From Variovorax sp. V93 (GTDB lineage Bacteria; Pseudomonadota; Gammaproteobacteria; Burkholderiales; Burkholderiaceae_C), in assembly GCF_041154485.1 (NCBI RefSeq), contig NZ_AP028670.1, forward strand, positions 496,001-560,000: a DNA stretch of 64,000 nucleotides. The letters are read 5' to 3'. This document shows, piece after piece, positions 33,364 to 42,822 of this stretch. Within the stretch, counting starts at the first letter, position 1, and every line of letters starts with the position of its first letter. The position numbers and the translations under genes are program-made. The notes under the pieces are model-generated. The model did not search any database and was not told where the DNA came from. It saw only the letters and a program-made list of their open reading frames with translations.

Positions 33364-34863
33364 GTGCCATCGATCCCCCGCTTCATCCTCGCCCCGGCGT
33401 GTGCCGGCCTGTTCGCGCTGCTCGCGGCCTGCGCCACGGCGCCCTTGCCGGTCGCGGCGCCGGCGTCCGACGCCGCGCGGTCCGGCGGGACGCCTCCGGC
33501 ACCGGCCTTCTCCTCGCTGGTGGCCAGCCGAAGCGCCTCGGTGGTCGACATCAGCACGCTGCGCATCGGACGCGACCAGAATCCGGAGGACATCGAGCTC
33601 GAAATCGCGCCCGAGCGCGACTTTGCCGACCGCCTCGCCTGGCCGCTGCCGGCCAGCGTGCACATCAGCCAGATCCGCGACCTGGCCTCCGGCGTGATCA
33701 TCAGCAGCGACGGCCTGATCCTCACGAGCGCGCACGTGGTCGCGGACATCGACGAAGCCCAGGTCCGGCTCGATGACGGCCGGCGCTTTGCGGCGCACGT
33801 GGTCGGCGCCGACAAGCGCACCGATGTGGGCCTGCTGAAGATCGATGCCGGCGGCCTGTCCGCCGCCGTCATCGGAGACTCCTCGCGGCTCGCGCCCGGC
33901 GACTGGGTGGCCGCCATCAGCGCGCCGTTCGGCTTCCATGGCAGCGTCACCGCGGGGGTGGTCAGCGCCGTCGACCGCCTCGTGGGCGGGGCCGGCGACG
34001 TGCCCTTCATCCAGACCGATGTCGCCATCAATCCGGGCAGTTCCGGCAGTCCGCTCTTCGACAGCCGCGGCGAGGTCGTCGGCATGAATTCGATGATCTA
34101 CAGCGGCAGCGGCGGCTACATGGGCCTGTCGTTCGCGGTGCCCATCAACCTCGCGATGCGCATCGCCACGCAGCTGCGCGCGGGCGGCACGGTCCGGCGC
34201 GCCCACCTGGGCGCGGAGTTCCAGGAGATGACGCCCGAGCTGGCCCAGTCCTTCGCGCTGCCCGCGGCTTCGGGGGCGCTGGTGGTCCGCGTCGATGCGG
34301 ACAGCCCGGCGCAGGCTGCCGGCCTGCTGCAGGGCGACATCGTCACGGCCTTCGACGGCATTGCGGTCTCGCGCCTGACGGACCTGCTGCGCCAGATCGA
34401 GGACCGCATCCCGGGCGACCGCAGCCGCATGGAGATCTGGCGGCACGGCGCGCAGCACACCGTCTGGGTCACGCCGTCGCAACAGCGCGTGGCCCGGACC
34501 GCCTTTGCGCCTGCGGCCCCGCCCGAATGGAACGACGGCCTGGGCCTGAGCCTGGGCGAGGTGTCTGCGGCGCAGATGGCGCAGCTGCGCATCGGCAGCG
34601 GCCTGCTGGTGCGCGACGCCACCGGGCTCGCGCGCAGCGAAGGCATCCGCGCCGGCGATTTCATCGTCGCCGTCAACGACATGCGCCTCGATCGCGTCGA
34701 TCAGTTCAGGCAGGCACTGGCGCGCGCGCCGGCCGGCCGGCCGATCGCATTGCTGGTGCTGCGCGACGGACGGCAGGCGTATGTCGCCGTGCGCATGCCG
34801 CAGCAGCGGGCGGCCGCGACCTCCTCTTTTCCTCGACCGCCGATTTCAACGAGAACGCCATGA
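33364..34863 (+). CDS. DegP/HtrA-type serine protease lipoprotein
   Basis: The GTG start gives 499 residues with a lipobox LLAACATAP, so it is probably anchored in the envelope. The catalytic triad is visible: His in LTSAHVVADI near residue 125, Asp in KRTDVGLLKI near 155, Ser in NPGSSGSPLFD near 228. Two PDZ domains follow (AHLGAEFQEM..., then LGLSLGEVSAAQ...SEGIRAGDFIVAVND). It degrades or refolds envelope proteins. Its stop overlaps the DksA/TraR start by ATGA. Confidence 0.9.
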   Translation: MPSIPRFILAPACAGLFALLAACATAPLPVAAPASDAARSGGTPPAPAFSSLVASRSASVVDISTLRIGRDQNPEDIELEIAPERDFADRLAWPLPASVHISQIRDLASGVIISSDGLILTSAHVVADIDEAQVRLDDGRRFAAHVVGADKRTDVGLLKIDAGGLSAAVIGDSSRLAPGDWVAAISAPFGFHGSVTAGVVSAVDRLVGGAGDVPFIQTDVAINPGSSGSPLFDSRGEVVGMNSMIYSGSGGYMGLSFAVPINLAMRIATQLRAGGTVRRAHLGAEFQEMTPELAQSFALPAASGALVVRVDADSPAQAAGLLQGDIVTAFDGIAVSRLTDLLRQIEDRIPGDRSRMEIWRHGAQHTVWVTPSQQRVARTAFAPAAPPEWNDGLGLSLGEVSAAQMAQLRIGSGLLVRDATGLARSEGIRAGDFIVAVNDMRLDRVDQFRQALARAPAGRPIALLVLRDGRQAYVAVRMPQQRAAATSSFPRPPISTRTP

Positions 34864-35234
34864 AACACCTGAACGCAAGCGACCGCGACATGCTGGCCCG
34901 GAAGCTCGAATTCCTGAAGAGCCAGGCACTGGATGATCTGCGCGCAAGCGCCCCCGGCGTTCCGTCAGCCGCGGCCGACGACGCGCACGAGGTCCGAAGC
35001 CATGCCGACGAGGCCGAGACCGAGCGCCAGGACGACGTGCGCTTCGCGGAGATCGAGGTCGACCGCCGGCGGCTGAGCGAGATCGAGCAAGCGCAGCAAC
35101 GCATGTCCGAAGGCCGCTACGGCATCTGCACCGACTGCGGCGAAGACATTCCGCGCGAACGGCTGCTGGCGCAGCCGATGGCCATCCGCTGCGCCGCCTG
35201 CCAGGCCGCGGCCGAGCGGGCCCGGCACCGCTGA
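34860..35234 (+). CDS. DksA/TraR-family zinc-finger protein
   Basis: The 124-residue protein has a helical coiled-coil part rich in acidic residues (ADEAETERQDDVRFAEIEVDRRRLSEIEQAQQRM). A C-terminal zinc finger C-x2-C-x17-C-x2-C (YGICTDCGEDI...IRCAACQ) follows. It is shorter than DksA and lacks its full coiled-coil tip, so it may modulate RNA polymerase with or without ppGpp. It is coupled to the protease gene. Confidence 0.88.
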   Translation: MKHLNASDRDMLARKLEFLKSQALDDLRASAPGVPSAAADDAHEVRSHADEAETERQDDVRFAEIEVDRRRLSEIEQAQQRMSEGRYGICTDCGEDIPRERLLAQPMAIRCAACQAAAERARHR

Positions 35235-35277
35235 GCGCCATCCGGCACCGACCGCCGCCCGGTTCCCTGCCGCTGGC

Positions 35278-35319
35278 TTGACATGGCGCAAGTCCGCGCG
35301 CGCGCACCGGCCGAAGAAT
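35278..35319 (+). promoter_or_regulatory. FNR-type box and -10 upstream of usp-BON-adh operon
   Basis: TTGACATGGCGCAA (35278-35291) is followed after exactly 22 nt by -10 AAGAAT (35314-35319). The usp start is 66 nt further on. Confidence 0.7.
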
Positions 35320-35384
35320 CGACGTGTCCGCCAATCGGCCGGTGGCGGACGCCCCTTCAGTCCGGCCGAGAGGAAGACAGCGCC

Positions 35385-35837
35385 ATGTACCACCGCATTC
35401 TTGTTCCCATCGACGGCAGCCCCACGGCGGAACGCGGCTTGCGCGAGGCCATCCGCCTGGCGGCCGAGCAGAAAGGAAAACTGCGCCTGCTGCACGTGAT
35501 CGACGACTTTCCGATGCTGATGGAGATGTCGACCATCTCCAGCTTCGACGCCGGCCTGCAGAAGATGCGGGCCTACGGGGAATCCGTGCTGGCAGCCGGC
35601 AAGGCCGCCGCATCGCACTCCGAAGTGGAAGCCGACACCGTCCTGCGCGAGGTCACGCGGGGGCGGATCGCCGACGTCGTGATCGAAGAGGCCAAGACCG
35701 CCGCATGCGACCTGGTCGTGATGGGCACCCACGGGCGGCGCGGCTTCAGCCGCCTCGCGCTGGGCAGCGACGCCGACCTCGTCGTGCGCGGCAGCCCGGT
35801 GCCCGTGCTGCTGGTGCGCCAGGAAGCAGGCGGCTGA
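35385..35837 (+). CDS. Universal stress protein, single domain
   Basis: The 150-residue protein covers one Usp fold: YHRILVPIDGSPTAERGLREAIRLA at the start and CDLVVMGTHGRRGFSRLALGSDADLVVRGSPVPVLLVR at the end, with the ATP-binding signature. AGAGGAAG precedes the ATG at 35385, which is preferred over the in-frame 35283 start inside the promoter. It is the first gene of an operon with a BON protein and an alcohol dehydrogenase. Confidence 0.93.
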   Translation: MYHRILVPIDGSPTAERGLREAIRLAAEQKGKLRLLHVIDDFPMLMEMSTISSFDAGLQKMRAYGESVLAAGKAAASHSEVEADTVLREVTRGRIADVVIEEAKTAACDLVVMGTHGRRGFSRLALGSDADLVVRGSPVPVLLVRQEAGG

Positions 35838-35876
35838 GCCCCGGTGCCGCAGCCCCCCTCCATCGACAGGAATCCA

Positions 35877-36530
35877 ATGAAATCCGATACACAACTCAGG
35901 GCAGACATCCAGGCCGAGCTGGCATGGGATCCGGCCGTCTCCGCGGCCGGCTTGGGCGTCATCGTCAACCACGGCGTGGTGACGCTGACGGGCCATCTCG
36001 GCAGCTACGCCGAAAAGCTCGCGGCAGAACAGGCCGTGCTGCGCGTCGGCGGCGTGAAGGCGCTGGCCGTCGAGACCTCGGTGAAGCTGGCCGCCGGCCT
36101 CGAGCGCACCGACGCCGACATCGCGCAGGCCGTCGGCCACGCACTCGAATGGAATGTGCAGGTGCCCCGCGACGCGGTCCGGCCGATGGTCGAAGGCGGA
36201 TGGGTCACGCTGACCGGCGAAGTCGACTGGGACTACCAGCGCCGGGCCGCCGAATCGACGGTCCGCAACCTGCTGGGCGTCACCGGCCTCACGAACCTGG
36301 TGAAGATCAGGCTGCAGGTGTGCTCCGCGGACGTGGAGCGGCAGGTGCAGGACGCGCTCGTGCGCGTGTTCCACGACGCGCCGCGGCAAGTCGCGGTCGA
36401 CGTGAACGGCTCGCAGGTCGTGCTGCGCGGCAAGGTGCGCTCCTGGGCGGAGCTCGAGGCGGTCCGCGGCGCCGCATGGTCCGCGCCCGGCGTGGTTTCG
36501 GTGGTCAACGAACTGGCCGTGGAGGCCTGA
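35877..36530 (+). CDS. Triple BON-domain protein (paralogue 3)
   Basis: The 217-residue protein is close to the paralogue at 29347: LGVIVNHGVVTLTGHLGSYAEK, VRPMVEGGWVTLTGEVDWDYQ and VAVDVNGSQVVLRGKVRSWAEL form three BON repeats. It is cytoplasmic by prediction. CAGGAAT lies before the ATG. It sits 39 nt after the usp gene and 12 nt before the alcohol dehydrogenase gene. Confidence 0.9.
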   Translation: MKSDTQLRADIQAELAWDPAVSAAGLGVIVNHGVVTLTGHLGSYAEKLAAEQAVLRVGGVKALAVETSVKLAAGLERTDADIAQAVGHALEWNVQVPRDAVRPMVEGGWVTLTGEVDWDYQRRAAESTVRNLLGVTGLTNLVKIRLQVCSADVERQVQDALVRVFHDAPRQVAVDVNGSQVVLRGKVRSWAELEAVRGAAWSAPGVVSVVNELAVEA

Positions 36531-36542
36531 GGAACAGAAGCG

Positions 36543-37574
36543 ATGCAAACCATGAAGGCCGCCGTCGTACGGGAATTCGGCCGCCCCCTGCAGATCGAGG
36601 ACGTACCCGTTCCCGAGGTCGCGCCCGGCCAGGTGCTCGTGAAAGTGGTCGCGTCGGGCGTGTGCCACACCGACCTGCACGCCGCCGACGGCGACTGGCC
36701 CGTGAAGCCTTCGCTGCCCTTCATTCCCGGCCACGAAGGTGTCGGCTTCGTCGCGGCCGTCGGTGCCGGCGTGAAGGAAGTGAAGGAAGGCGACCGCGTG
36801 GGCGTGCCCTGGCTGCACACGGCCTGCGGACACTGCGAACATTGCATCACCGGCTGGGAAACGCTGTGCGACCAGCAGCAGATGACCGGCTACACCGTCA
36901 ATGGCGGCTACGCCGAGTACGTGCTGGCCGACCCCGGCTACATCGGCCGGCTGCCTGCCAACGTGGGCTTCACCGAGATCGCGCCGGTGCTGTGCGCCGG
37001 CGTCACGGTCTACAAGGGCCTGAAGATGCTCGACTGCAAGCCGGGCGACTGGGTGGTGATCTCGGGCGTCGGGGGGCTCGGGCATCTTGCGGTGCAGTAC
37101 GCGAAGGCCATGGGCTTTCACGTGGTGGGCGTCGACATCCACGACGGCCAGCTGCAGCTGGCGAAGGCGCTCGGCGCGGACATGGTCATCAACGCCGCCA
37201 CCGAGGACCCGGTGGCGCAGCTGCAGCGCACCTTGCGCGGCGCGCACGGCGTGCTGGTCACCGCGGTGTCGCGCAGCGCCTTCGGCCAGGCCCTGGGCAT
37301 GCTGCACAAGCGCGGCACCATGGCCCTCGTCGGCCTGCCGCCCGGCGACTTTCCGCTGCCGATCTTCGACATGGTGCTCAACGCCAAGACGGTGCGAGGC
37401 TCGATCGTCGGCACGCGCAAGGACCTGCAGGAAGCACTGGAATTCGCCGGCGAAGGCAAGGTGCGGACCGTGTGCACCGAGGACCGCCTCGACAACATCA
37501 ACACCGTGCTCGACCGCATGCGGCAGGGCCGCGTCGAAGGACGCGTCGTCATGCGGATCACCGATGCGCCATAG
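36543..37574 (+). CDS. adhP: Alcohol dehydrogenase AdhP
   Basis: The 343-residue protein is a clear zinc alcohol dehydrogenase: CHTDLHAADGDWPVKPSLPFIPGHEGVG for catalytic zinc, CGHCEHCITGWETLC for structural zinc, and GVGGLGHLAVQYAKAMGFHVVGVD for NAD. It would interconvert ethanol or propanol and the aldehyde. In the FNR-box operon with usp and BON it probably re-oxidises NADH by reducing aldehydes when oxygen is low. A weak AGGAAC lies before the ATG. Confidence 0.93.
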   Translation: MQTMKAAVVREFGRPLQIEDVPVPEVAPGQVLVKVVASGVCHTDLHAADGDWPVKPSLPFIPGHEGVGFVAAVGAGVKEVKEGDRVGVPWLHTACGHCEHCITGWETLCDQQQMTGYTVNGGYAEYVLADPGYIGRLPANVGFTEIAPVLCAGVTVYKGLKMLDCKPGDWVVISGVGGLGHLAVQYAKAMGFHVVGVDIHDGQLQLAKALGADMVINAATEDPVAQLQRTLRGAHGVLVTAVSRSAFGQALGMLHKRGTMALVGLPPGDFPLPIFDMVLNAKTVRGSIVGTRKDLQEALEFAGEGKVRTVCTEDRLDNINTVLDRMRQGRVEGRVVMRITDAP

Positions 37575-37696
37575 GAGGGCCCGGCACTGGGCAGGCTGAC
37601 CGTGGCGGGCGAGAATGGCGTGCCGCGCACCGGGCGTGCGTGCTACGCTTGTACAGTTCTTAACATTGCTGTGACATTCGAATCCACGCCTTCCGA

Positions 37697-38446
37697 ATGA
37701 AACCCGCCTTTCACATCGCGGTCCTCGACGACGAGATCGACATCACGCAGCTGCTGGCCAACTACCTCCAAAGCCATGGTTTCCGCGTGACCCAGCTGCA
37801 CGACGGCAGGTCCCTCATGACGCTGATGGACAGCGACCCGGCCGACCTCGTGCTGCTCGACCTCGGGCTGCCGGGCGAGGACGGCTTCTCCATCGCCCGG
37901 CGCATGCGCGAGAACTGGCGCTGCGGCCTGGTCATCGTCACCGGCCGCGGCGATGCGGTGGACAAGGTCGTCGGCCTGGAGGTGGGCGCGGACGACTATG
38001 TGACGAAGCCCTTCGACCTGCGCGAGCTGGTGGCGCGGGTCAAGGCCGTGCTCCGGCGCCTGGCGCCCGACGAGGCACCGGCGGCCGGCGCGCCCGTCCC
38101 GGCCGCGCCGGCCGGCCTTGCCTCGCCCGACAGGCTGCGCTTTGCCGGCTGGCAGCTCGACCTCGCGGCCCGCAGCCTCACGAACCCGCAGGGACAGAGC
38201 GTGGCGCTCACCGGCGGCGAATTCGACCTGCTCAGCGCATTTGCGCGGCACCCCGGACGCGTGCTCTCGCGCGACTTCCTGCTCGAGCAGACGCGCGGAC
38301 GCGAGGCCGCGCCCTTCGACCGCACGATCGACGTGCAGGTCGGCCGGCTGCGCAAGAAGATCGAGGCCGACCCGGACGATCCGCAGATCGTCAAGTCGGT
38401 GCGTGGCGCGGGCTACATCCTGGTCCCGCCCGTCGTCCAGGGCTGA
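37697..38446 (+). CDS. OmpR-family response regulator
   Basis: The 249-residue protein has a receiver domain (VLDDEIDITQLL, LVLLDLGLPGEDGFS with the phospho-aspartate, TGRGDAVDKVVGLEVGADDYVTKPFD) and a winged-helix DNA-binding domain (VALTGGEFDLLSAFARHPGRVLSRDFLLE, RTIDVQVGRLRKKIE). A linker rich in proline and alanine separates them. It is 4 nt upstream of the hybrid kinase gene and is probably phosphorylated by it. Confidence 0.93.
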   Translation: MKPAFHIAVLDDEIDITQLLANYLQSHGFRVTQLHDGRSLMTLMDSDPADLVLLDLGLPGEDGFSIARRMRENWRCGLVIVTGRGDAVDKVVGLEVGADDYVTKPFDLRELVARVKAVLRRLAPDEAPAAGAPVPAAPAGLASPDRLRFAGWQLDLAARSLTNPQGQSVALTGGEFDLLSAFARHPGRVLSRDFLLEQTRGREAAPFDRTIDVQVGRLRKKIEADPDDPQIVKSVRGAGYILVPPVVQG

Positions 38447-38450
38447 GTCC

Positions 38451-40553
38451 ATGAACACGCCCTCTTCTCCCCCGGCCGCCCCCACCCTGCCCGGGCTGCC
38501 TTCGGGCATCGAGGAGAGCAGCGTCTTCCGTTCGCTCTTCATTTCCTACCCGGACTCGCTGCTGCTGGTCGACCAGGCCGGCCGCATCGTGCTGGCCAAC
38601 CCCGCAGCGGCCACCCTGCTGGGCTACGCGGTCGACGAACTGGTGGGCCTGAACGTCGACGCGCTGGTGCCGGACAGCATCCGCCCGCGCCACGCCGCCT
38701 ACCGGGAAGCCTACGGCCAGGCGCCGCGCCCCCGGCCCATGGGCACGCAGATGGAGCTGGTCGCCAAGCGCAAGGACGGCAGCGAGGTGATGGTGGAGAT
38801 CGCGCTCAGCCCGCTGCAGAGCCAGGGCTTGCCCTTCGTGGTGGCCGCCATCCGAGACATCGGCGCCTATCCCCGCGTGAAGCAGGCGCTGCAGCGGGCG
38901 CGCTACAGCGACCACCTCGCGCAGCTGGGCCGCCTGGCCGTGGACACCCGCGACCTGCAGGTGGTGCTCGAGCACGTGCCCGCCATGGCCGCGCAAGCAC
39001 TGGAGGTCGAGGTGGCCATGGTGCTGCTGCTGGACAGCAGCCGCCTCGAATTCCGTGTGGCCAGCGGTGTGGGCCTGGTGCCCGGGGAAGAAATCGGCGT
39101 GCGCATTCCCAGCCATGCGAACACGTCGCCCGGCTTCGTGTTTGCCGAGGGACGGCCGGTGGTGGTGCCCGATTACGGCAGTGAGCGCCGCTTCGCAGTG
39201 CCGCAGGCCTACCTCGATGCCGGGCTGGTCAGCGCGCTGGCCGTGCCCTTCTACGACCGCGGCCGTTTCATCGGCGTCCTGACCGTGCGATCGCGCGAAG
39301 CCAAGCGCTTCGGCGACGAGGAGCTGCGCTTCCTCGAATCGCTTTCGAACCTGCTGGCCACCAGCCTGCAGCGCGTGCAGACCGAAGAGGCGCTCAACCA
39401 TGCCCAGCGGCTCGAAAGCGTCGGCCAGCTCACGGGCGGCATCGCGCACGACTTCAACAACCTGCTCACCGTCATCCAGGGCAACCTGCAGGTGCTCGAG
39501 GAACTGCCCGCCATCGCGCAGGACGGCTATGCCCAGCAGCTGGTGGGCGCCGCGGCGCGGGCCTCGCGGCGCGGCGCCGAGCTCACGGGCAAGCTGCTGG
39601 CCTTCTCGCGCCGGCAGATGCTGCAGCCCAACGCAGTGGACACGCATGCGATGCTGCACTCCCTGGCCGACATGCTGCGGCGCACGCTCGACCAGCGCAT
39701 CGGCATCGCGATCGAGGCCGCGGCGGATTGCCCGCCAGTGCTCGCCGATCCGGGCCAGCTCGAATCGGCATTGCTGAACATCGCCATCAACGCCCGCGAC
39801 GCCATGCCCGAGGGCGGCACGCTGCATTTCCGCGCCCAGGCCTGCGGTGCACTGCCGCCGGAGGTGCACAACGAACTCAGCGACCACGACGCGCACGGCA
39901 GCTTCGTTGCCATCTCGGTGGCCGACAGCGGCACCGGCATGACCGAGGAAGTGAAGGAGCGCGCCTTCGAGCCCTTCTTCACCACCAAGGAGGCCGGCCG
40001 GGGCACCGGCCTGGGCCTGAGCACCGTGTACGGCTTCGTGAAGCAGTCCAAGGGCGCCGTGGCCATCGCAACGCGGCCGGGCGCGGGTACCACCGTGACG
40101 CTCTATCTTCCGCAGCTGTACGACCCGGCCCCTGCGGCCGCGGAGGAAGAAAACGGCGACCAGGCGATTCCTGCCGGCCTGCGGGTCCTGCTGGTCGAGG
40201 ACGACGCCGAAGTGCGCAGGGTCGTCCACACCTTTCTCATGACGCTCGGCTGCAGCGTGGTGACCGCGGGCAATGCCGAACAGGCGCTGCTGAGCATGGA
40301 AACGGATGCGGATTCCTTCGACGTGCTGCTGAGCGACATCGCGCTCGGCCCCGGCATGCGCGGAACCCGGCTCGCGGCCGAGGCGCAGCAGCGCTTTCCG
40401 CGGCTCGCGATCCTTCTCATGTCCGGCTTCTCGTCGGAACTGCTCGACGCCGACCGGGACGTGCCGCAAAGCTGGGAGCTGCTGCGCAAGCCCTACACGC
40501 GCGGCGAACTCGCGCGCGCATTGGCCAGGGTGCTGGCGGCGGCCCGGCCCTAG
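38451..40553 (+). CDS. PAS-GAF hybrid sensor histidine kinase
   Basis: The 700-residue protein has no membrane helix. A PAS domain ([28 protein letters not shown], residues about 28-140) is followed by a GAF domain (about 165-310), a HisKA box [21 protein letters not shown] near 325, an ATPase domain ([25 protein letters not shown]) and a C-terminal receiver ([13 protein letters not shown]; phospho-Asp in [13 protein letters not shown]). The PAS carries RPRHAAY, the position of the haem-ligand histidine in FixL and DosP, but many related PAS domains share it without proven haem. It may sense redox or gas signals for the preceding regulator. Confidence 0.92.
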   Translation: MNTPSSPPAAPTLPGLPSGIEESSVFRSLFISYPDSLLLVDQAGRIVLANPAAATLLGYAVDELVGLNVDALVPDSIRPRHAAYREAYGQAPRPRPMGTQMELVAKRKDGSEVMVEIALSPLQSQGLPFVVAAIRDIGAYPRVKQALQRARYSDHLAQLGRLAVDTRDLQVVLEHVPAMAAQALEVEVAMVLLLDSSRLEFRVASGVGLVPGEEIGVRIPSHANTSPGFVFAEGRPVVVPDYGSERRFAVPQAYLDAGLVSALAVPFYDRGRFIGVLTVRSREAKRFGDEELRFLESLSNLLATSLQRVQTEEALNHAQRLESVGQLTGGIAHDFNNLLTVIQGNLQVLEELPAIAQDGYAQQLVGAAARASRRGAELTGKLLAFSRRQMLQPNAVDTHAMLHSLADMLRRTLDQRIGIAIEAAADCPPVLADPGQLESALLNIAINARDAMPEGGTLHFRAQACGALPPEVHNELSDHDAHGSFVAISVADSGTGMTEEVKERAFEPFFTTKEAGRGTGLGLSTVYGFVKQSKGAVAIATRPGAGTTVTLYLPQLYDPAPAAAEEENGDQAIPAGLRVLLVEDDAEVRRVVHTFLMTLGCSVVTAGNAEQALLSMETDADSFDVLLSDIALGPGMRGTRLAAEAQQRFPRLAILLMSGFSSELLDADRDVPQSWELLRKPYTRGELARALARVLAAARP

Positions 40554-40566
40554 CCGCCGGCCGGGC
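40542..40566. terminator. Stem-loop between convergent genes
   Basis: GCCCGGCC (40542-40549) and GGCCGGGC (40559-40566) form a perfect 8-bp stem with a 9-nt loop in the 15-nt gap and adjoining ends of the kinase and beta-CASP genes. No T-run is present. Confidence 0.45.
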
Positions 40567-40568
40567 GT

Positions 40569-41921
40569 TCACAGCTCGCGCGACTCGCGGTAGTCGGGCA
40601 CGGTGCACGGCCAGCCGTAGCGCTCCTCGATGGCCAGCCGCAGCGCGTCCGCGGCCACGGGCTCGCCGTGCGTCACGAACACGCGGCGCGGTGCCTTCTG
40701 GGACGAGAGCCATGCCAGCAGCTGCTCGCGGTCGGCATGGGCGGACAGGGTCTCGAGGTTGGCGACCTCGGCCCGCACCGGGACATAGGTGCCATGGATC
40801 TTCACCGCGTCCGCGCCGCCCACCAGCGCCGCGCCGCGGGTGCCGGCGGCCTGGAAGCCCGCGAACAGGATCGTGTTGCGCGCATCGGGTGCGTAGGCCT
40901 TCAGGTGATGCAGCACCCGCCCGCCCGTCGCCATGCCGCTGGCCGACACGATGATGGACGGATAGTCGAGCCTGTTCAGCCGCTTCGACTCCTCCAGCGT
41001 GTTGACGATGATCGTCTTCCCGCTCATGTCGGCGCATTGCGCGGCGCTCATGCGGTGCTCGTCCAGGTGCGCCTTGTAGAGGCGCGTGGCATCCGCGGCC
41101 ATCGGACTGTTGAGGTACACCGGCATGTCCGGAATGCGGCCTTCGCGCTTGAGCATCTGGATGCAGTACAGCAGGGTCTGCGCGCGTCCCACCGCGAACG
41201 CCGGCACCACCAGCACGCCGCCGCGTGCGGCGGTGCGGTTGATCACGCCCGCGAGTTCGCCGAGGGTGTCCGCGTCCAGGTGCCGCCTGTTGCCATAGGT
41301 GGACTCCACCACCACGTAGTCGGCCGGCACGGCCTCCTGGGGCGGCCGCATCACCAGGTCGTCGCTGCGGCCCAGGTCGCCCGAGAACAGGATGCTGCCT
41401 TCCTTCCATTCCACGCGCAGGCTGCCCGCGCCGAGGATGTGGCCGGCCCGCGAGAGCCGCCACGACCAGCCGGGCCAGGGCGAGCATTCCTCGTCGAAGG
41501 CCACACACTCGAACCGCTTCAGCGCGGCGCGTGCTTCCTGCTCGGTGTACAGCGGCAGCGCCGGCTTGTGCTTCGAATGGCCGTGCCGGTTGGCGAAGTC
41601 GGCCTCCTCCTCCTGCAGCCGGCCGGAATCGGGCAGCAGCAGTTCGCACAGGTCGCGCGTGGCGGCCGTGCAATACACCCGTCCCTTGAAGCCGAGCTTC
41701 ACGAGCCGCGGCACGAACCCGCTGTGGTCCATGTGGGCATGCGTCAGCAGCACGGCATCGACGGCCGATGCGTCGAAGGGCAGAGCATCCCAGTTGCGCA
41801 GCCGCAGCTGCTTCAGCCCCTGGAACAGCCCGCAGTCCACCAGCAGCCGCCGGCCTTCGTGCGTCAGCAGGTATTTGGAACCGGTCACGGTGCCGGTTCC
41901 GCCCAGAAAATCGATGCGCAT
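40569..41921 (-). CDS. MBL-fold beta-CASP nuclease
   Basis: The 450-residue protein begins with the MBL core (LTHAHMDHSGFVPRLVKLGF near residue 57, HILGAGSLRV, ILFSGDLG near 170) and continues with the beta-CASP part (VVESTYGNRRH, AFAVGRAQTLLY, FVTHGEPVAADAL). The family includes RNA-processing exo/endonucleases such as CPSF-like and RNase J relatives. The ATG lies 28 nt after the usp gene stop, so the two probably form one operon led by the FNR-type box at 42851. Confidence 0.92.
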   Translation of the reverse strand: MRIDFLGGTGTVTGSKYLLTHEGRRLLVDCGLFQGLKQLRLRNWDALPFDASAVDAVLLTHAHMDHSGFVPRLVKLGFKGRVYCTAATRDLCELLLPDSGRLQEEEADFANRHGHSKHKPALPLYTEQEARAALKRFECVAFDEECSPWPGWSWRLSRAGHILGAGSLRVEWKEGSILFSGDLGRSDDLVMRPPQEAVPADYVVVESTYGNRRHLDADTLGELAGVINRTAARGGVLVVPAFAVGRAQTLLYCIQMLKREGRIPDMPVYLNSPMAADATRLYKAHLDEHRMSAAQCADMSGKTIIVNTLEESKRLNRLDYPSIIVSASGMATGGRVLHHLKAYAPDARNTILFAGFQAAGTRGAALVGGADAVKIHGTYVPVRAEVANLETLSAHADREQLLAWLSSQKAPRRVFVTHGEPVAADALRLAIEERYGWPCTVPDYRESREL

Positions 41922-41949
41922 GGCTGCTCCTGCGTGGGTCGGTGCGTCG

Positions 41950-42774
41950 TCAGTGCGACATCAGCACGGGCAGCGTCATCGACGCGAGCATCGTGCGCGT
42001 GGCGCCGCCCAGGATCCATTCGCGCGCCCGGCCGTGGCCGTAGCAGCCCATCACGAGCAGGTCCGCGCCCAGGTCCGCGGCCATCGACAGCAGCCTGTTG
42101 CCGGCATCCCCTTCTGCGGTGCCGTCCGCATGCAGAGAGACATCGGCAATTCCCTGAGCGGCAAGATAGCGCTGCAGTTGTTCCAGGGATGCTTCGGCGC
42201 CTTCGCCATAGCAGGCCGCATGCACCTTCGAGGCGGCGCGCAGCCAGGGCAGGGCGGCCGACACCGCGCGCGCGGCCTCTGGGGTTTCCTTCCATGCCAG
42301 CAGCACGGTGCCGGGCACCGCAACCAGCGGACCCGCATAGGGCAGCACCAGCGCGGGCCGCCCGCTTTCCACCAGCAGGTGCGGCAGGAAGTCACCGGGC
42401 AATTCGGAGGCCATGGGGTCTTCGGGATTGCGCTGCCCCAGGATCACCAGGTCGGCGTAGAGCGCACGGCGAGCGAAACCCCATGGCGCGTCGCGCTCCT
42501 GTTCGGTCCAGTGCATGCGGGGCGAGCCGGCGGCCTGGGCCGTGAAGCTCGCGTACATCCTCTGCCTCGCGGCCTTGTCGCCCTCCCGCATGATCGCCAC
42601 GGCCTCTGCGGCGCCTTCCAGCGCAAACGGATAGCGCATGAGCGTGGACAGGGTGCACGGCGCGCCCGTCACCTGCGCATCGAAGGCCTCGGCCAGGCGG
42701 CGCGCAAACGCGATGCGTTCCGCCGTGCGGGCCGAGCCGTCGAGGTGCAGGAGGATCGATTTCGGGGTCTGCAT
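41950..42774 (-). CDS. Universal stress protein, tandem-domain type
   Basis: The 274-residue protein has two Usp folds, beginning TPKSILLHLDGSARTAERIAFA and ending ADLLVMGCYGHGRAREWILGGATRTMLASMTLPVLMSH with the ATP-binding signature. It closely resembles the usp genes at 970 and 809. AAGGAG lies upstream of the ATG at 42774; the longer start at 42804 is rejected. It leads the operon with the beta-CASP nuclease under an FNR-type box. Confidence 0.91.
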   Translation of the reverse strand: MQTPKSILLHLDGSARTAERIAFARRLAEAFDAQVTGAPCTLSTLMRYPFALEGAAEAVAIMREGDKAARQRMYASFTAQAAGSPRMHWTEQERDAPWGFARRALYADLVILGQRNPEDPMASELPGDFLPHLLVESGRPALVLPYAGPLVAVPGTVLLAWKETPEAARAVSAALPWLRAASKVHAACYGEGAEASLEQLQRYLAAQGIADVSLHADGTAEGDAGNRLLSMAADLGADLLVMGCYGHGRAREWILGGATRTMLASMTLPVLMSH

Positions 42775-42822
42775 GGCGGAAACTCCTTCGGAAATGCGGC
42801 CCACGTGCGGGCGTATTCGCAG

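Noticed and set aside
35324..37663. Plus-strand frame of 779 codons spanning usp, BON and adh genes
   Set aside because: It is out of frame with three well-supported genes and shows only GC-driven composition.
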